Shown here: piece after piece, positions 33,988-44,760 of the stretch
How positions within the stretch are numbered: position 1 is the first letter of the stretch
Layout: each line of letters begins with the position of its first letter
Source: Hydrangea macrophylla
Taxonomy: Eukaryota > Streptophyta > Magnoliopsida > Cornales > Hydrangeaceae
NCBI GenBank assembly: GCA_033977485.1
Contig: CM066989.1
Coordinates: 94,693,887-94,757,886, forward strand
Length of the DNA stretch: 64,000 bases
Reading direction: 5' to 3'
The notes under the pieces: model-generated
Told to the model about the DNA's origin: nothing
The model's database searches: none
Seen by the model: the letters and a program-made list of their open reading frames with translations, nothing else
Program-made: the position numbers and the translations under genes

Positions 33988-34053
33988 TTGGGGAATTATG
34001 TCTGGAAATTTTATGCTAAACTTCTATAAATGGCATTAGTGTGATAAATGTAT

Positions 34054-34464
34054 GAGTAAAATTTGGGACACACTCAAACACACAATTTTTGGGACACAAC
34101 TCAATTAATGTGTCTATCTCTCTCATGTGTCATTGTGAGGTCCAATGACATCAAATGAGAGAGATAGACACATTAATTAGATTGTGTCTTTTTTTTTTTT
34201 TTTTTTGTGATCTGTGTCTCAGATTTCTAACCGTCTCTGTGACATGGACGGGGTTAGTAGCCTATAAGTTAGTAACACACGCACACACAAAGGGGGGTCA
34301 TACCCCCACTTTAAAGCAATTGGCTCCCTTGATCACCTCCAAGGAGGCTCGAACCCACAACCTCCCATTTGGGGGTATGGGCCCTGGCCAACCCGGCTAA
34401 GCGGGCTGGTTAATTAGATTGTGTCTCAAAAATTGTGTATTTGAGTGTGTCCCAAGTATTACTC
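34054..34464. mobile_element. MITE hosting a SINE (TSD TGTAT)
   Basis: The left arm gagtaaaatttgggacacac and right arm gtgtgtcccaagtattactc are inverted. TGTAT lies on both sides (34049-34053, 34465-34469). The inner pair gtgtctatctctctcatg / gagagatagacac adds to the fold-back. Removing the SINE and one duplication copy restores a compact hairpin of about 174 bp. Confidence 0.75.
34190..34409 (-). mobile_element. tRNA-derived SINE with 17-bp TSD
   Basis: A 220-bp insertion flanked by the perfect 17-bp direct repeat ttaattagattgtgtct (34173-34189 and 34410-34426), the mark of LINE-driven retroposition. On the minus strand it starts ccagcccgcttagccggg, has an A-box-like TTAGCCGGGTTGG (34400-34388) and a B box GGGTTCGAGCC (34356-34346), and ends in an A tail seen as about 18 T on the plus strand. 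It is non-coding and would be transcribed by pol III. It is inserted in the right part of the 34054-34464 MITE. Confidence 0.92.
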
Positions 34465-34799
34465 TGTATGCATTTTGCAGAACATTTTGACCACATCGTT
34501 AAAAACAAAACAAAAGAGGGAGAAAAAAGAAAAAAAAAAAACAAAGGAAAAAGAGTACGACTTTATCAAACCAAAAAAAAAAAGTGGACCCCATTATTGG
34601 AAACCACTCAGAACGTGTGTTTCTGAGATTCCTCATCCTGAGTCGGTGCGTTTTCTATGGACTCAGTTGTGAGTTTTTTCACCGTTGGTTGGTTGGTAGT
34701 CTTTCATCGAACTGCCCCCACAAATTTAATCTAATTTGTACTCCTACTAAATATGAAATGACCAAAATAACACCCATCTTTCTAAATATACTTCTGTTA

Positions 34800-35218
34800 G
34801 AGCATCTCCAATGTTAAAGTCAAATTCATTATCAAAGTTAAAATTTGAGAAAGTTGTACAAAATATATGCTCCAATATAAGGGTATTTGTGTTGTCAAAA
34901 TTTGAGAAAGTACATTTGAGAATGTCATGTATTTTCTCAAATATAGTAGAGGATTTGGTTTTTGCCAAATTTTAACTATTGTATTTTTTTTTTCTTGCTT
35001 TTGTATAAAAAATATTATTTTTTATTAGTTGTGGCAAAACTAGTGTACAAAAGACACTGTCCAATGTACAAGATTAATAACTTTTGTGTCAAAAAATGAC
35101 ATTTTAGATGACTTTTTGCATTGGAGTATAATTGTCAAATTATAGATTTTTGACACTATAGCATTACTAAAATATAGGTTTGAAAGATACAAAATAACTT
35201 TTTGCATTGGAGATGCTC
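34800..35218. mobile_element. MITE (GAGCATCTCCAATG ends, TSD TTA)
   Basis: A 419-bp element with perfect ends GAGCATCTCCAATG / CATTGGAGATGCTC and flanking TTA on both sides (34797-34799, 35219-35221). Inner mirrored words include tttgagaaagt and acaaaat. The 3-bp duplication favours PIF/Harbinger. The same end type bounds the large nest at 45964-47972. Confidence 0.85.
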
Positions 35219-35221
35219 TTA

Positions 35222-36005
35222 ATGCATATCCAATCCTTATCCAAAACGTTTATCAAATTTAAATTTGGGTAAAAATTCTAAAAATTCTTCTCCAATTCTT
35301 GACTCAAACTCATATCAAATTGAGTTTTACACAAAGTTAAACCCAAATAAAAATAATACTATTTACATACTTAAGGGGTCATTTTGCAACATTATAGTTT
35401 TTGATTTTCGATTTTTTGCTTTATCAATATGAGAGAATTCACTCAAAAATGAAAATATGAACCAAAAACAATAAACCACAACATTACAAAATAGACCCTT
35501 AAATTTGGATATGGGTTGAATAAGAATAGAATACTGGCTTTATAAGTTTTTTACTCGAATTTGATTTGATATGAGTTTGAGCAAAATTGGAGATGTTTTT
35601 TGCGTAAATTTTATATCTATATGAAATAATAAATAATATTATAATTAATTCGATGATTCTCAAATTTTGTATCTCAAACAGTTTCCAAGCATATGTAGCA
35701 GTGTGCTTACCTTCAATACTTGTGGGATCGCTTCAACATCCCTCAATCAAAATTAAGTGAGCCCACAACTTCCACCGAATGAAACTTTTATTCAAAAATT
35801 TTGATTTTTATTGTAAGGTCAGGATGACCGTTTATTTAGTCTACTATATAAAGGGAAAGGGAGAGATTCCACAACTTTGGTCTTGTCAATAATAACTACA
35901 ATTAAACCTATGCACTTATCCTTCCAAAAAATATATTACAAGGTTATTAAAATTTACAATTGTAAAAGGAAAAAAAGCTGCTTAACAATTGAGTGAAAAA
36001 CAATA
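35222..36005. other. AT-rich spacer
   Basis: It may contain an eroded element near 35376-35510 (aaggggtcattttgcaacatt facing aacattacaaaatagacccttaa). No gene was recognised. Confidence 0.45.
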
Positions 36006-36373
36006 GAGTAATGCCATGGTTCCATATTTTCATCCAAAAAAATACTTCCCAAATGATGTGGTAGTAGGACCATCAAAATTTAATTTGTCTCATTGTATTG
36101 AGTAATGCTATGCTTACTAAATTCAAATCCCAATTCCCCATTCCAAATGTGGCATGGGCCCACTGATTTTTGATTTGTAGGATGTTGAAATGACCCCACA
36201 ATGATCAATGAATCCACTGGATTTTGATTGGTGTCAAACCATTTGGGATATGGATTAGAGATTTGGATTTGGGAAGCATAACATTATTACTCCACTGGAT
36301 TAGATCTGACCCTACGACCACATCATTTGAGAAGCAATTCTAGGATAAAAACTTGAAAAGCATAGCATTACTC
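36006..36373. mobile_element. Mutator-like MITE, outer copy (GAGTAATGCYATG ends)
   Basis: Left end gagtaatgccatggttcc, right end gaaaagcatagcattactc. Subterminal gatgtggtagtaggacc mirrors ggaccctacgaccacatc-type sequence near 36311-36325. The flanks (aaaacaata, aaaaaacat) only loosely match. The middle holds a second copy of the same family. Confidence 0.65.
36100..36292. mobile_element. Mutator-like MITE, inner copy nested in its own kind
   Basis: Begins gagtaatgctatgcttac and ends gggaagcataacattattactc. The flanks cattgtatt (36091-36099) and cactggatt (36293-36301) match at seven of nine bases, consistent with a Mutator-type 9-bp duplication. The end sequence is the same as in the outer element. 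Confidence 0.65.
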
Positions 36374-36535
36374 AAAAAACATAGAGTGCCAGTAAGAGTA
36401 CATTTATTTTTTAATTAGGACGCCTAATTTTAAGTTAAAAAATCAATTTTTGACCTTTTTATTTTAATTAGTAAGGACACCTCACTTATTGTACTACATA
36501 TTACATAGTATATTTTACAAATAATGCTTAACTAC

Positions 36536-36793
36536 ATTTTACACCTTCCTAGTTTGTCCTTTGTGTTAATTTGGTCCCTGTAGTTTAGAAAATGTCATTT
36601 TAGTCCATGTAGTTTCGTAAGTGTGTCATTTTAGTCACTCAAAACACTTTTTTGTGACAAATTTTTTTCTTTCAGTGACAAAATTCTTATTGAACTTATT
36701 TGTCACACTAATGAAACTACATGGACTAAAGTAACACTTTCTAAATTACAGGGACCAAATTGACACATGTAACAAACTACAAGAGTGTAAAAT
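36536..36793. mobile_element. Long-TIR MITE (ATTTTACACC ends)
   Basis: The left arm attttacacc...aatttggtccctgtagttt and right arm ctacagggaccaaattg-type sequence...gtgtaaaat are inverted over much of the element (aaattacagggaccaaatt near 36746 faces aatttggtccctgtagttt near 36569). No clear target duplication. Confidence 0.6.
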
Positions 36794-37866
36794 ATATTTA
36801 ACTCTTACAAATAAACTTAAACCATCCCAATTGATAAAAATCAGTGCAAAATAAACTTGGACCACCCCAGTTGAAACAACTTCTATATGAAATTAATCGT
36901 TTCAACTTTGTCTTCTTTAACATAAGCCCTGCATAAGAGTTTGTAATTACGACAATCATATTTAATTTAATACCAATATCTTGAGTCTAATAGATAAGCT
37001 CTGATCGCAAGTCAAATACACATATTTATTAAAAAGACAATGAAAGAATAATTTAAATTTAATTATTAATGTATTAAAAATGATAAAATATTCACTTTAT
37101 CAATAAAAAAAATATGGTTTTACATCGATACCTGCACATTGGTCTTCCATTATATTTGGTAAATGTACTAAATAATTTTCCACATCTTCTATTCTTAATT
37201 TTTTTTTCGGCATGTGTTGAATACAAAAAATATGTGGACATTATCTACTAATGAATTCATTGTATTGTGTCAAAAAGAATAATTAAAATATGGTAGAATA
37301 ATACTTAACTAGAAAAACGGAGTAAAATAGTTGGGAAAAAAATATAAAATAATAAAAGCAAAATGTTGCTGAAATTGATTAAATAATTTTTTTTTATCAA
37401 TCTCAACTGCTCATACAAGCCATTAGAAGTCAAACAGAACCAATATGAAAAGATTACATACCCAAAACCAAAACGAGAAGAGACAAACTCTGATTCTAAC
37501 ACAAAGAAAAGGAGATCAGATGCTAGCAGACTCTATATTCATGAATTCATTGAAATTATGACAATTAAAAAAAAAAACTATAAAACTATAAAAACAAAAC
37601 GTGGCTGTAATGGTTACAGTTTCACGTAAATATATATTCAAGCAGTTGGGTTAGTCTACTTCTCGTGTAATATGTTTCGTTCTCAGTTATATGTACAAAC
37701 TAAATTAATCACAAATCAAAATTTCAGAGAGTCGAAATTTCAAGACATAGGTTTTCTCTTGTTTATAATAAACACTAGAATAGTGCACAGTTAGAGATTC
37801 ACATAAAATGAAAAAAGCAAAAAGAAGAAGATCAAAAGTTAGGGAGGAATAAGAAAGAGAGATTTA
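36794..37866. other. AT-rich spacer
   Basis: No gene, RNA gene or bounded transposon was recognised. Short reading frames are A/T-driven. Confidence 0.5.
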
Positions 37867-38148
37867 GGGTGCGTTTGATAAAACTGAAAATTAAGTACTG
37901 AAAATTAAGTGCTGAATTTAAGCACTGAAAATTTTAAGTGATTTGTAGTTACAATACTGAAAACAGTGTTTGGAGAACTAAAATAGAATGCATTCAGTGA
38001 TTATTTTCAGTAGAAAATTTTCACTTAAAGTTTTCAGTGGATTTTTTGCTACTTTTTCAATTAAGTGGTGCATTATCAAACGCACTGAAAAAGAATAAGT
38101 GCTAAAAATGTTCATTTTCACCACTTAATTGGGTTATCAAACACACCC
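37867..38148. mobile_element. MITE, family C, copy 2, upstream of the RCD1-like gene
   Basis: A 282-bp element with ends GGGTGCGTTTGATAA / TTATCAAACACACCC and TTA on both sides (37864-37866, 38149-38151). It is the full-length partner of 13708-13988 and lies about 250 bp before the probable leader exon of the RCD1-like gene. Confidence 0.85.
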
Positions 38149-39436
38149 TTAGACTTACTGGATATTAGTTGAATAACAAACACAACCTTTGGTAAGAAAG
38201 CAAAAAAAAAAAATAATAATAAAACCTAAACTTCTAGCAGTAAGTTTGTTATTATTTTTTAATCTAAAAATATATGGTTACACAAAAGGGTATAATTGTA
38301 ATATCGAAGGACCAAAAAAAAAAAAGAAAAAAAGAAAAAGAAAAAGAAAGGCGGTCCCATTTGGGAATTCATTGATTGATATGGTCTGACCTTAGGGTTT
38401 GAAACGACCTCAGAAGAAGAAGAAAAGGAAAACAATCCGTCGACTTCTATCTCCTAAAACTCACTGGTATGATCTGCTTAAATTTCTCTCCCTACACACA
38501 AATCGCTACACATACATATACATATATCTATATACATATATATAAATATATGTTTATGTAATTTTTTTGAATCTCTTTTTTGGTTGGCTTCGTTATTTTT
38601 TTTCTCTCTCTCTCTACACACATATATATATATATATATACACACACATACAGGTATGATCTGCTTATTTTGTCTATTTACAGACAAATAATAGATGTGT
38701 ATGTATGTGTGTATACATGTATATAATTTTAATTTTTTGGATTCTCTGATTTTGGTTGGCTTTACTGATTTTGATGGTCAACGGTAATCAGATCTGTGTT
38801 GTTTTTGTATGTTCTTTCGTAAAAATTATGATTTTATACCTTTTGTTTTGGAAATTGTACAGTTGGTTAATTCTATTTGTTTTGACAATTTGTAGATAAG
38901 GTCAATTTAGAATTTTAGATCTGATTAGCTAAAGTCTACAACGATGATTTTTTTGATCATTATTGTGGTTTGTTCTTGATTTGTTTTTGTAGAGGCTATA
39001 TTTTTGGTTGTAATTGGCATGTGAATGCTTCAATTTGTTTTAGTTGTTATATTTGAATCATAGTTTTTAGTTTTTTTTTTGGGTTTGATTTAAGTTTTCA
39101 TGCACGCTAATGAATTCCGTGTTGACATGCTGAAGCATACAAATTTTTTTTTTCGTGGTTATGTTAACAAATCGGTTGAAATCTTATATTTTAGTGTCAG
39201 ATCCGCATTTTTTTTTATTGATTAACCTAAAAAAACAGAACACTTGAAAAATGTTTTGGCTGCTGTTTTTGAAGCACCTTCAGATTTGGGTTTATAATGA
39301 TAACTCAGAAACAATCGTTCTTGGTACTTTATTTTCATTTTTTTAAAGAACTTTTTAAATTTCAATTCTTAATGTCATCGCGTATCAGTCAATACTACTA
39401 CGCGGCTGAGTCTTCTCACAGCGTCCTGAGCTGGTG

Positions 39437-39930
39437 CAGGGGCGGATATAGGAAAATAAAGTACGGGGGTTGCCTCGAGGCAATTTTTTTGGGGGTCTAT
39501 TTATAAATATTTATCGATTAGAATTTTCTGCAAAGCTTGAAATGATACGAAATCAACTTGGGTTAGGTTAAGTTAGTAAGGGAAAAGAAAATTTGTTGAC
39601 CCAATACTTGGGATGGGTTGGATTCCAATTGCACCAATATTCGTTCAGTTGCTCTTTATATGAAATCTATGACTTGGCTCATGGTATAGGATGGATTGGA
39701 TTACAATTGCTGCAATATGTATACTGCAATCCAAACCAATATATATTTTTATCAAAGTAGGGTGGGCTTGGGATCACATTTTTTCCAATATATAAGGCAG
39801 TGCTATAAAAATTAACACAAACTCATAAATAGTGGGCTTTCTACAATTTTAGGGGGACTTAAGTGCATATTTTATTTTTTTTCTAGGGCATATTCCAAAA
39901 CTTTGGGGGGGCTCAAGTACAACCTCCCGT
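39437..39930. mobile_element. hAT-like element in the leader intron, block 4 copy 1
   Basis: Starts caggggcggatatagg right after agctggtg and ends near caacctcccgtg. The sequence resumes (accaatattgcaattt) where the block 4 copy at 41520 continues (tctgatatcgcaattt), so that copy is the empty site. The target duplication is eroded. Confidence 0.65.
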
Positions 39931-40011
39931 GTAGGTGACCAATATTGCAATTTGGAAAATAATTCTTATTTTATTTTAATTTATTTATGGGTTTTGTGCT
40001 GATTATTATTA

Positions 40012-40055
<44 letters not shown>

Positions 40056-41888
40056 TATTTTATTTTATTTTTTCCATGCACACCAATGAATTCCGGGGCG
40101 ACATGCTAAAGGTGTTCAATTTTTTCGTTGTTATGTTAACGAACCAGTTGGAACTTTTATACTCGTTATGTTAACGAACCAGTTGGAACTTTTATACTCT
40201 GTGTCAGAGCAGCAATATTTTTTTTTTATTGGTTTAAGCTAAAAAACAGAACACTTGAAAATGTTTTGGTTGGTGTTGGTGAAGCAGCTTAGGATTTGCA
40301 CAGAAACACTTTTTCTTGGTACTTTATATGTATAGAGTATAGACTATATGTTCAGTTAAATGAGCTGGTGACTGGATTGTAATGAGTGGCAGAGTGATGT
40401 TGCATATGATTCTTTTCTTCCTAGTGAGGTTGTTTCTACTGTTATACTTGGTTGATAGTTGTCCCTTAATAACTTGCACTTGCATCTTTTACTTTTTTTT
40501 TTTTTTTTTATCTAGCAAGTTTGTAAATTTGAAGTATAAGACTATTAAGTAGGTTGATGCTTCGATATTTATGTCAATACATGGTTGTTAAAGTGCATGT
40601 GAACTATATTTCATTGTATACCTTGACCCACCCCGTGGTATTTCCTTTTCTTTTTTGCCTGCAGTAAATAAATACTAAGCGCATGTGGTTTTGATGAAGT
40701 TCCACATTTTCTGCTTGGTAAGGATATCTGTTTTCTCAATTAGAAGATGCATATAAGTTTCATATTAGTGGTTGACTCGGTAAAGATATCATTTCACACT
40801 TGTAACCGAAACTTCTCAACCAGGACCTCACGCTGTTGTTATTATGATACCAATATTGCTGGAATATGTTACCTCACACCATCACATCCCTTTGACTTGC
40901 TGCTTCTCTCAAGCCACAGCCATGCTGAAGTCTCCCTTCTCCGAAGCTCAACCACTCTGATTAGCACCTTCACCACTGCCATATTTCTCAGTTTCATTCA
41001 TTTTTTTTTGTGACTAACTTACTAAAATTTTGAACCTTTGCATGATGCCATCAACTGGTATACTCACCTGTAAGATTGTCTACGTAGCATGGTTGAACGT
41101 ATCGTCCCTGACCAAGTTGTCTCGGTATCATTGACCAATGAGACGAGACCGCGATCCGTTAGGCAAATATAGTGAGAGAACATTGTCTTATTTGTATCAT
41201 GATGTTGGAAAAATTATGATAAGAACAAGGGTTATTGATTATCCAGTTTATTTACAACTATCAAGTACTTTTGATTGTTTTTGGAAAAATAATAACAATA
41301 TTATCTTGTAAACCTGTCATAGACTGGTTGAATAATGCAAGTATGGAGAATTAGACAACATTATATGTGCTGAACGCATTGAGCTGGTTATTTTTTTTTT
41401 TTTTGGTTTTGCTCATAAATTTTTTATGTTCGTTTTAGAACTCTTTGAATTTCAATTATTCGTGTCTTCCCATATTGTTCAATACTACTACGCGTCTGAG
41501 TCGTCTTGGAGCCTCCTGAGATGGTGTCTGATATCGCAATTTGCATTATACTTTTTAGCTATTATTATTAATATTATTATTATTTTTAATTTTTTTGGGT
41601 TTTTGTGCTGATTAATTTTGTTTTTTCACCAATGAATTCCGAGTTCATAAGCTAAAGATGTACAATTTTTTCGTGGCTATGTTAACGAACCAGTTGGATC
41701 TCTTATTCGTGATTGTCAGAGCAGCATTTTTTATTGGTATAAGCTAAAAGACAGAACAATTGAAAATGTTTGGCTGGTGTTGGTGAAGCAACTTAGGATT
41801 TGGGGTTATGATGATAAGTCAGAAACACTTGTTCTTGGTACTTTATATCTATATATTCAGTTAAATGAGCTGGTGACTGGATTGTAAG

Positions 41889-42395
41889 GAGGGAGTCAGG
41901 ATTTTATCTTAGTGGGGGTACAAATGTGTATGGGGGTTCGGGGCAACACTCCTTACCTGTTTTTTTTGGTATAGATATTAAAATTTTGGATTTCTAAGGC
42001 TTTAAAAATTGTGTGGTATTTCCACGGATTTTGAAGAGTAGACATTATTAGTCAAAGTCAAGCTAATCTCTCCAAACTCATTAAAAAAATGTGTTCATTT
42101 GCTTAATTTTTTTAACTAGTTTTGATTATAAAGCAAATAAGCATAATATATTCGGAAGGGATTTCTATAAGGGCTTAAATACTTGAAGCTAATTGGCTAA
42201 ATAAGATGTTAATTTGGGTGAAGTTAGAAAAATTGAAGGATCAAAGTGACATTTCTAACTTTAAAGGGTAACATTTAGAGGGGGCACAAATGCATATGAT
42301 ACATAATACATATAGGCAAAAACTATAGTTTCACAATGTTTGGGGGGGGGGGGGGGGGGGGGGTGGGGTGATGGGTACGTTCCCCCCGGGTTGTG
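41889..42395. mobile_element. hAT-like element in the leader intron, unit II only
   Basis: It interrupts ctggattgtaa / gagtggcagagtgat, which is continuous in unit I near 40374 (ctggattgtaatgagtggcagagtg). Flanks attgtaag and actgtgag are a plausible 8-bp duplication. The left end (gagggagtcaggatttta) is an eroded form of the CAGGGGCGGAG type. It contains the poly-G run at 42342-42363. Confidence 0.7.
42342..42363 (+). repeat. Poly-G run of about 22
   Basis: An uninterrupted G run, followed by tggggtgatggg. Such runs can form G-quadruplexes and are common assembly or polymerase-slippage sites. The exact length should not be trusted. Confidence 0.9.
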
Positions 42396-43290
42396 CCACT
42401 GTGAGTGGCAGAGTGATACACATACAAATAGCTTGTTCTTATTGTTATACTTGGTTCATAGTTTTCCCTTGATAACTTGGACTTGCATCTTTTACTACTT
42501 TTTTTTTGGTAGGAAGTTTGTAAATTTGAAGTATAAGACTATTAAGTAGGTTGATACCTCAATTTTATGTATCGTCCGTGACTGCGAACCGGTATCATTG
42601 CTCACTGACATGAGACCGCGATCTGTTGGGTAAATATAGTGAGAGAACACTGTGTCATTTGTATCATGATGTTGATGGAAAAACAATGATAAGAGCAACG
42701 AAGATATTGGTTAGATTGTCTCTATCTAGTTTATTTTACAAATAACAAGTACTTTTGGATTTTAACAATATTATCGTGTAATCCTATCGTAGATTGGTTT
42801 AATGCATGTATGAAAATTAGACAACATTATCTGTGGCGAACGCATTGAGCGTTTTTTTTAATGGATTTTTTTTCGCTGTTATTAATATTTTTTTATTTTC
42901 AATTTTGTAGAACTTTTTAAATTTCAATTCTTCATGTCTTCGCGTATCCGTCAATACTGCTCCTCGACTGAGTCGTCTCGGAGCCTCCTGACACGGTGTC
43001 TGGTACATGCTATGTAGTTATTTTACTTGGTTTCACCTCCTTCCTTGGTTGCTTGAAATGCGAGTGATTCTAATTATCTATAACTCTCTGTATAGTGCCA
43101 TGTTGGAAGTGCATCTACAAAATGTTGTTGACTTTGTGATATATTAACAGTGGTTGTTATTACCCAGGATTCCTATAAATTTGCAATGGCACGGTGTCTG
43201 TGAGACAAATCCAAGACTAGGTTGGAATATTTGTTATCTTCGAACTATTAGCTTTAAATCTGCAAATAGGGATTGATACTGTCGTTACAA

Positions 43291-43961
43291 ATGGAAACAA
43301 AGATCGCAAAGGTATTGGATAATGGCCATCGGTTTATGGTTGACTTGAACAGAAAGCGGGCTGCTCCATGTGAAGCATATCTACCTGGAGCTACCCGCAC
43401 CATTTTACCGCTGCAGTCCACGCTGAGTTCTTCCATGCAGAAGCATCGCAAACGGAGGAAGTTGGACGGATCCAAGAGCAAGTGTGGTGGTTATGTTCCT
43501 CACTCTAGAAAATCTTTAGTTAGAAACTATTCGAATTTTACGAGTAGTGGGCTCCCTGAACGCCTAATGTTTTATCAAAATGGGAAGTGGACCGATTTTC
43601 CCCGGGATTTTGTGGGTTTGTTGAAGAAAGATCTGCAGGTGAAAAGGGTAGTCATTGAGGTGGAGTTCAATGGTCATTCCTTTTTAGTAGATTTTTTACG
43701 TATGATGCGACTGGACCTGAAGACTGGTGTACAACAACCTATTGCATGGATAGATGAAGTTGGTAACTGCTTCTTTCCAGAGATCTTTTCTGAAGTCATT
43801 GAATGCGAGAAAGAGCATGAGAATCTGTTTCCAGATCCAAATGGGATTAAGCTGCAGATTGAAATTGACATTAAAGGAATGGATTGCGCTCAGTTGAAGG
43901 AATCTAGTGGGGAGTCCAATGTTCATGTTAAGAAATTTCGAGTTGATCAGAACAATGCTAG
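43291..43961 (+). CDS. RCD1: RCD1/SRO-type protein, N-terminal part with WWE domain (cut by gap)
   Basis: From ATG 43291 the frame gives 223 residues before the N gap. Residues 1-10 (METKIAKVLD) match the conserved RCD1/SRO1 start. A basic cluster KHRKRRK at 51-57 is a likely nuclear localisation signal. Residues about 72-166 form the WWE domain: RKSLVRNYSNF, MFYQNGKWTDFP (Trp100), FNGHSFLVDFLRMMRLD, IAWIDEVGNCFFPEIF (Trp153, Glu156). In this plant family WWE is followed by a catalytically inactive PARP-like domain and an RST domain that binds transcription factors. Neither is visible because the sequence stops at the gap. Arabidopsis RCD1 is a nuclear co-regulator of oxidative-stress and hormone responses. 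The frame also extends upstream to 43273 without an ATG, so 43291 is the best start. No continuation is recognised after the gap. Confidence 0.92.
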
Positions 43962-44461
43962 NNNNNNNNNNNNNNNNNNNNNNNNNNNNNNNNNNNNNNN
44001 NNNNNNNNNNNNNNNNNNNNNNNNNNNNNNNNNNNNNNNNNNNNNNNNNNNNNNNNNNNNNNNNNNNNNNNNNNNNNNNNNNNNNNNNNNNNNNNNNNNN
44101 NNNNNNNNNNNNNNNNNNNNNNNNNNNNNNNNNNNNNNNNNNNNNNNNNNNNNNNNNNNNNNNNNNNNNNNNNNNNNNNNNNNNNNNNNNNNNNNNNNNN
44201 NNNNNNNNNNNNNNNNNNNNNNNNNNNNNNNNNNNNNNNNNNNNNNNNNNNNNNNNNNNNNNNNNNNNNNNNNNNNNNNNNNNNNNNNNNNNNNNNNNNN
44301 NNNNNNNNNNNNNNNNNNNNNNNNNNNNNNNNNNNNNNNNNNNNNNNNNNNNNNNNNNNNNNNNNNNNNNNNNNNNNNNNNNNNNNNNNNNNNNNNNNNN
44401 NNNNNNNNNNNNNNNNNNNNNNNNNNNNNNNNNNNNNNNNNNNNNNNNNNNNNNNNNNNNN
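43962..44461. other. Assembly gap, 500 N
   Basis: Exactly 500 N, a conventional placeholder for a gap of unknown size. It removes the rest of the RCD1-like gene. Reading frames drawn through it are meaningless. Confidence 1.
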
Positions 44462-44760
44462 GTGTTCCTCTTCTTTCGTTCCTATAAATTTGCAGGGAAA
44501 AAAAAAAAAAAAAACCTTCCGCAGTGGTTAATTTAGAGAGAGAAAGTAGCGAGAGAGAGAGAGAGCAGTGGTAAAGCACTACACTTTTTTTCTGTGTTAG
44601 TGTGCTACGCGGGATAACGACTAGAATGAAAAAGGTTTGGGTAACTTACACTGACCACCCCTAGGGTATGTTCTAATTACAGAGATTTCCTTTATAATTC
44701 TAAAAATTACACCCTTTTTTTTTTTTTTTTTTTTAAGGATTTTTTTGTTATATACATATA
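44462..44760. other. Sequence after the gap, no gene recognised
   Basis: Begins with pyrimidine-rich sequence and ttcctataaatttgcag, nearly the same 16 bases as just upstream of the RCD1-like start (43171-43186). A-rich, GA-repeat and poly-T stretches follow. No PARP or RST coding sequence is visible. Confidence 0.6.

Larger units (their letters stand above)
39096..43005 (+). repeat. Segmental tandem duplication in the leader intron
   Basis: Four blocks recur. Block 1 (aatgaattccg...gttaacgaaccagttgga...gaacacttgaaaatgtt) is at 39100-39330, 40080-40330 and 41630-41845. Block 2 (gagctggtgactggattgtaa...acttgcatcttttac...tataagactattaagtagg) is at 40355-40570 and 41858-42560. Block 3 (gagaccgcgatc...aaatatagtgagagaaca...ttgtatcatgatgttg) is at 41096-41300 and 42567-42790. 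Block 4 (tttcaattcttcatgtcttcgcg...gagcctcctga) is at 39350-39436, 41435-41525 and 42905-43000. Unit I is about 40080-41620, unit II about 41630-43005, plus a partial leading unit. A 36-bp direct repeat sits at about 40130-40200. An ATT microsatellite (40010-40053) separates the leading part. Confidence 0.85.
38395..43167 (+). other. Probable 5' leader exon and leader intron of the RCD1-like gene
   Basis: A purine-rich stretch with agggtttgaaacgacctcag and agaagaagaagaaaaggaa (38393-38466) looks like a plant 5' leader, followed by a donor-like CTG/GTATGA at 38467. A pyrimidine tract and tacccag ending at 43167 form a plausible acceptor 123 bp before the ATG. The interval carries tandem duplications and two hAT-type insertions. 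A long leader intron fits RCD1/SRO genes, but without cDNA the exon borders are inferred. A tiny upstream frame, ATG GCA CGG TGT CTG TGA, lies at 43186-43203. Confidence 0.4.

Noticed and set aside
43273..44536. Long frames of X residues across the gap
   Set aside because: They are translations of N bases and carry no information. Only 43291-43961 is real coding sequence.
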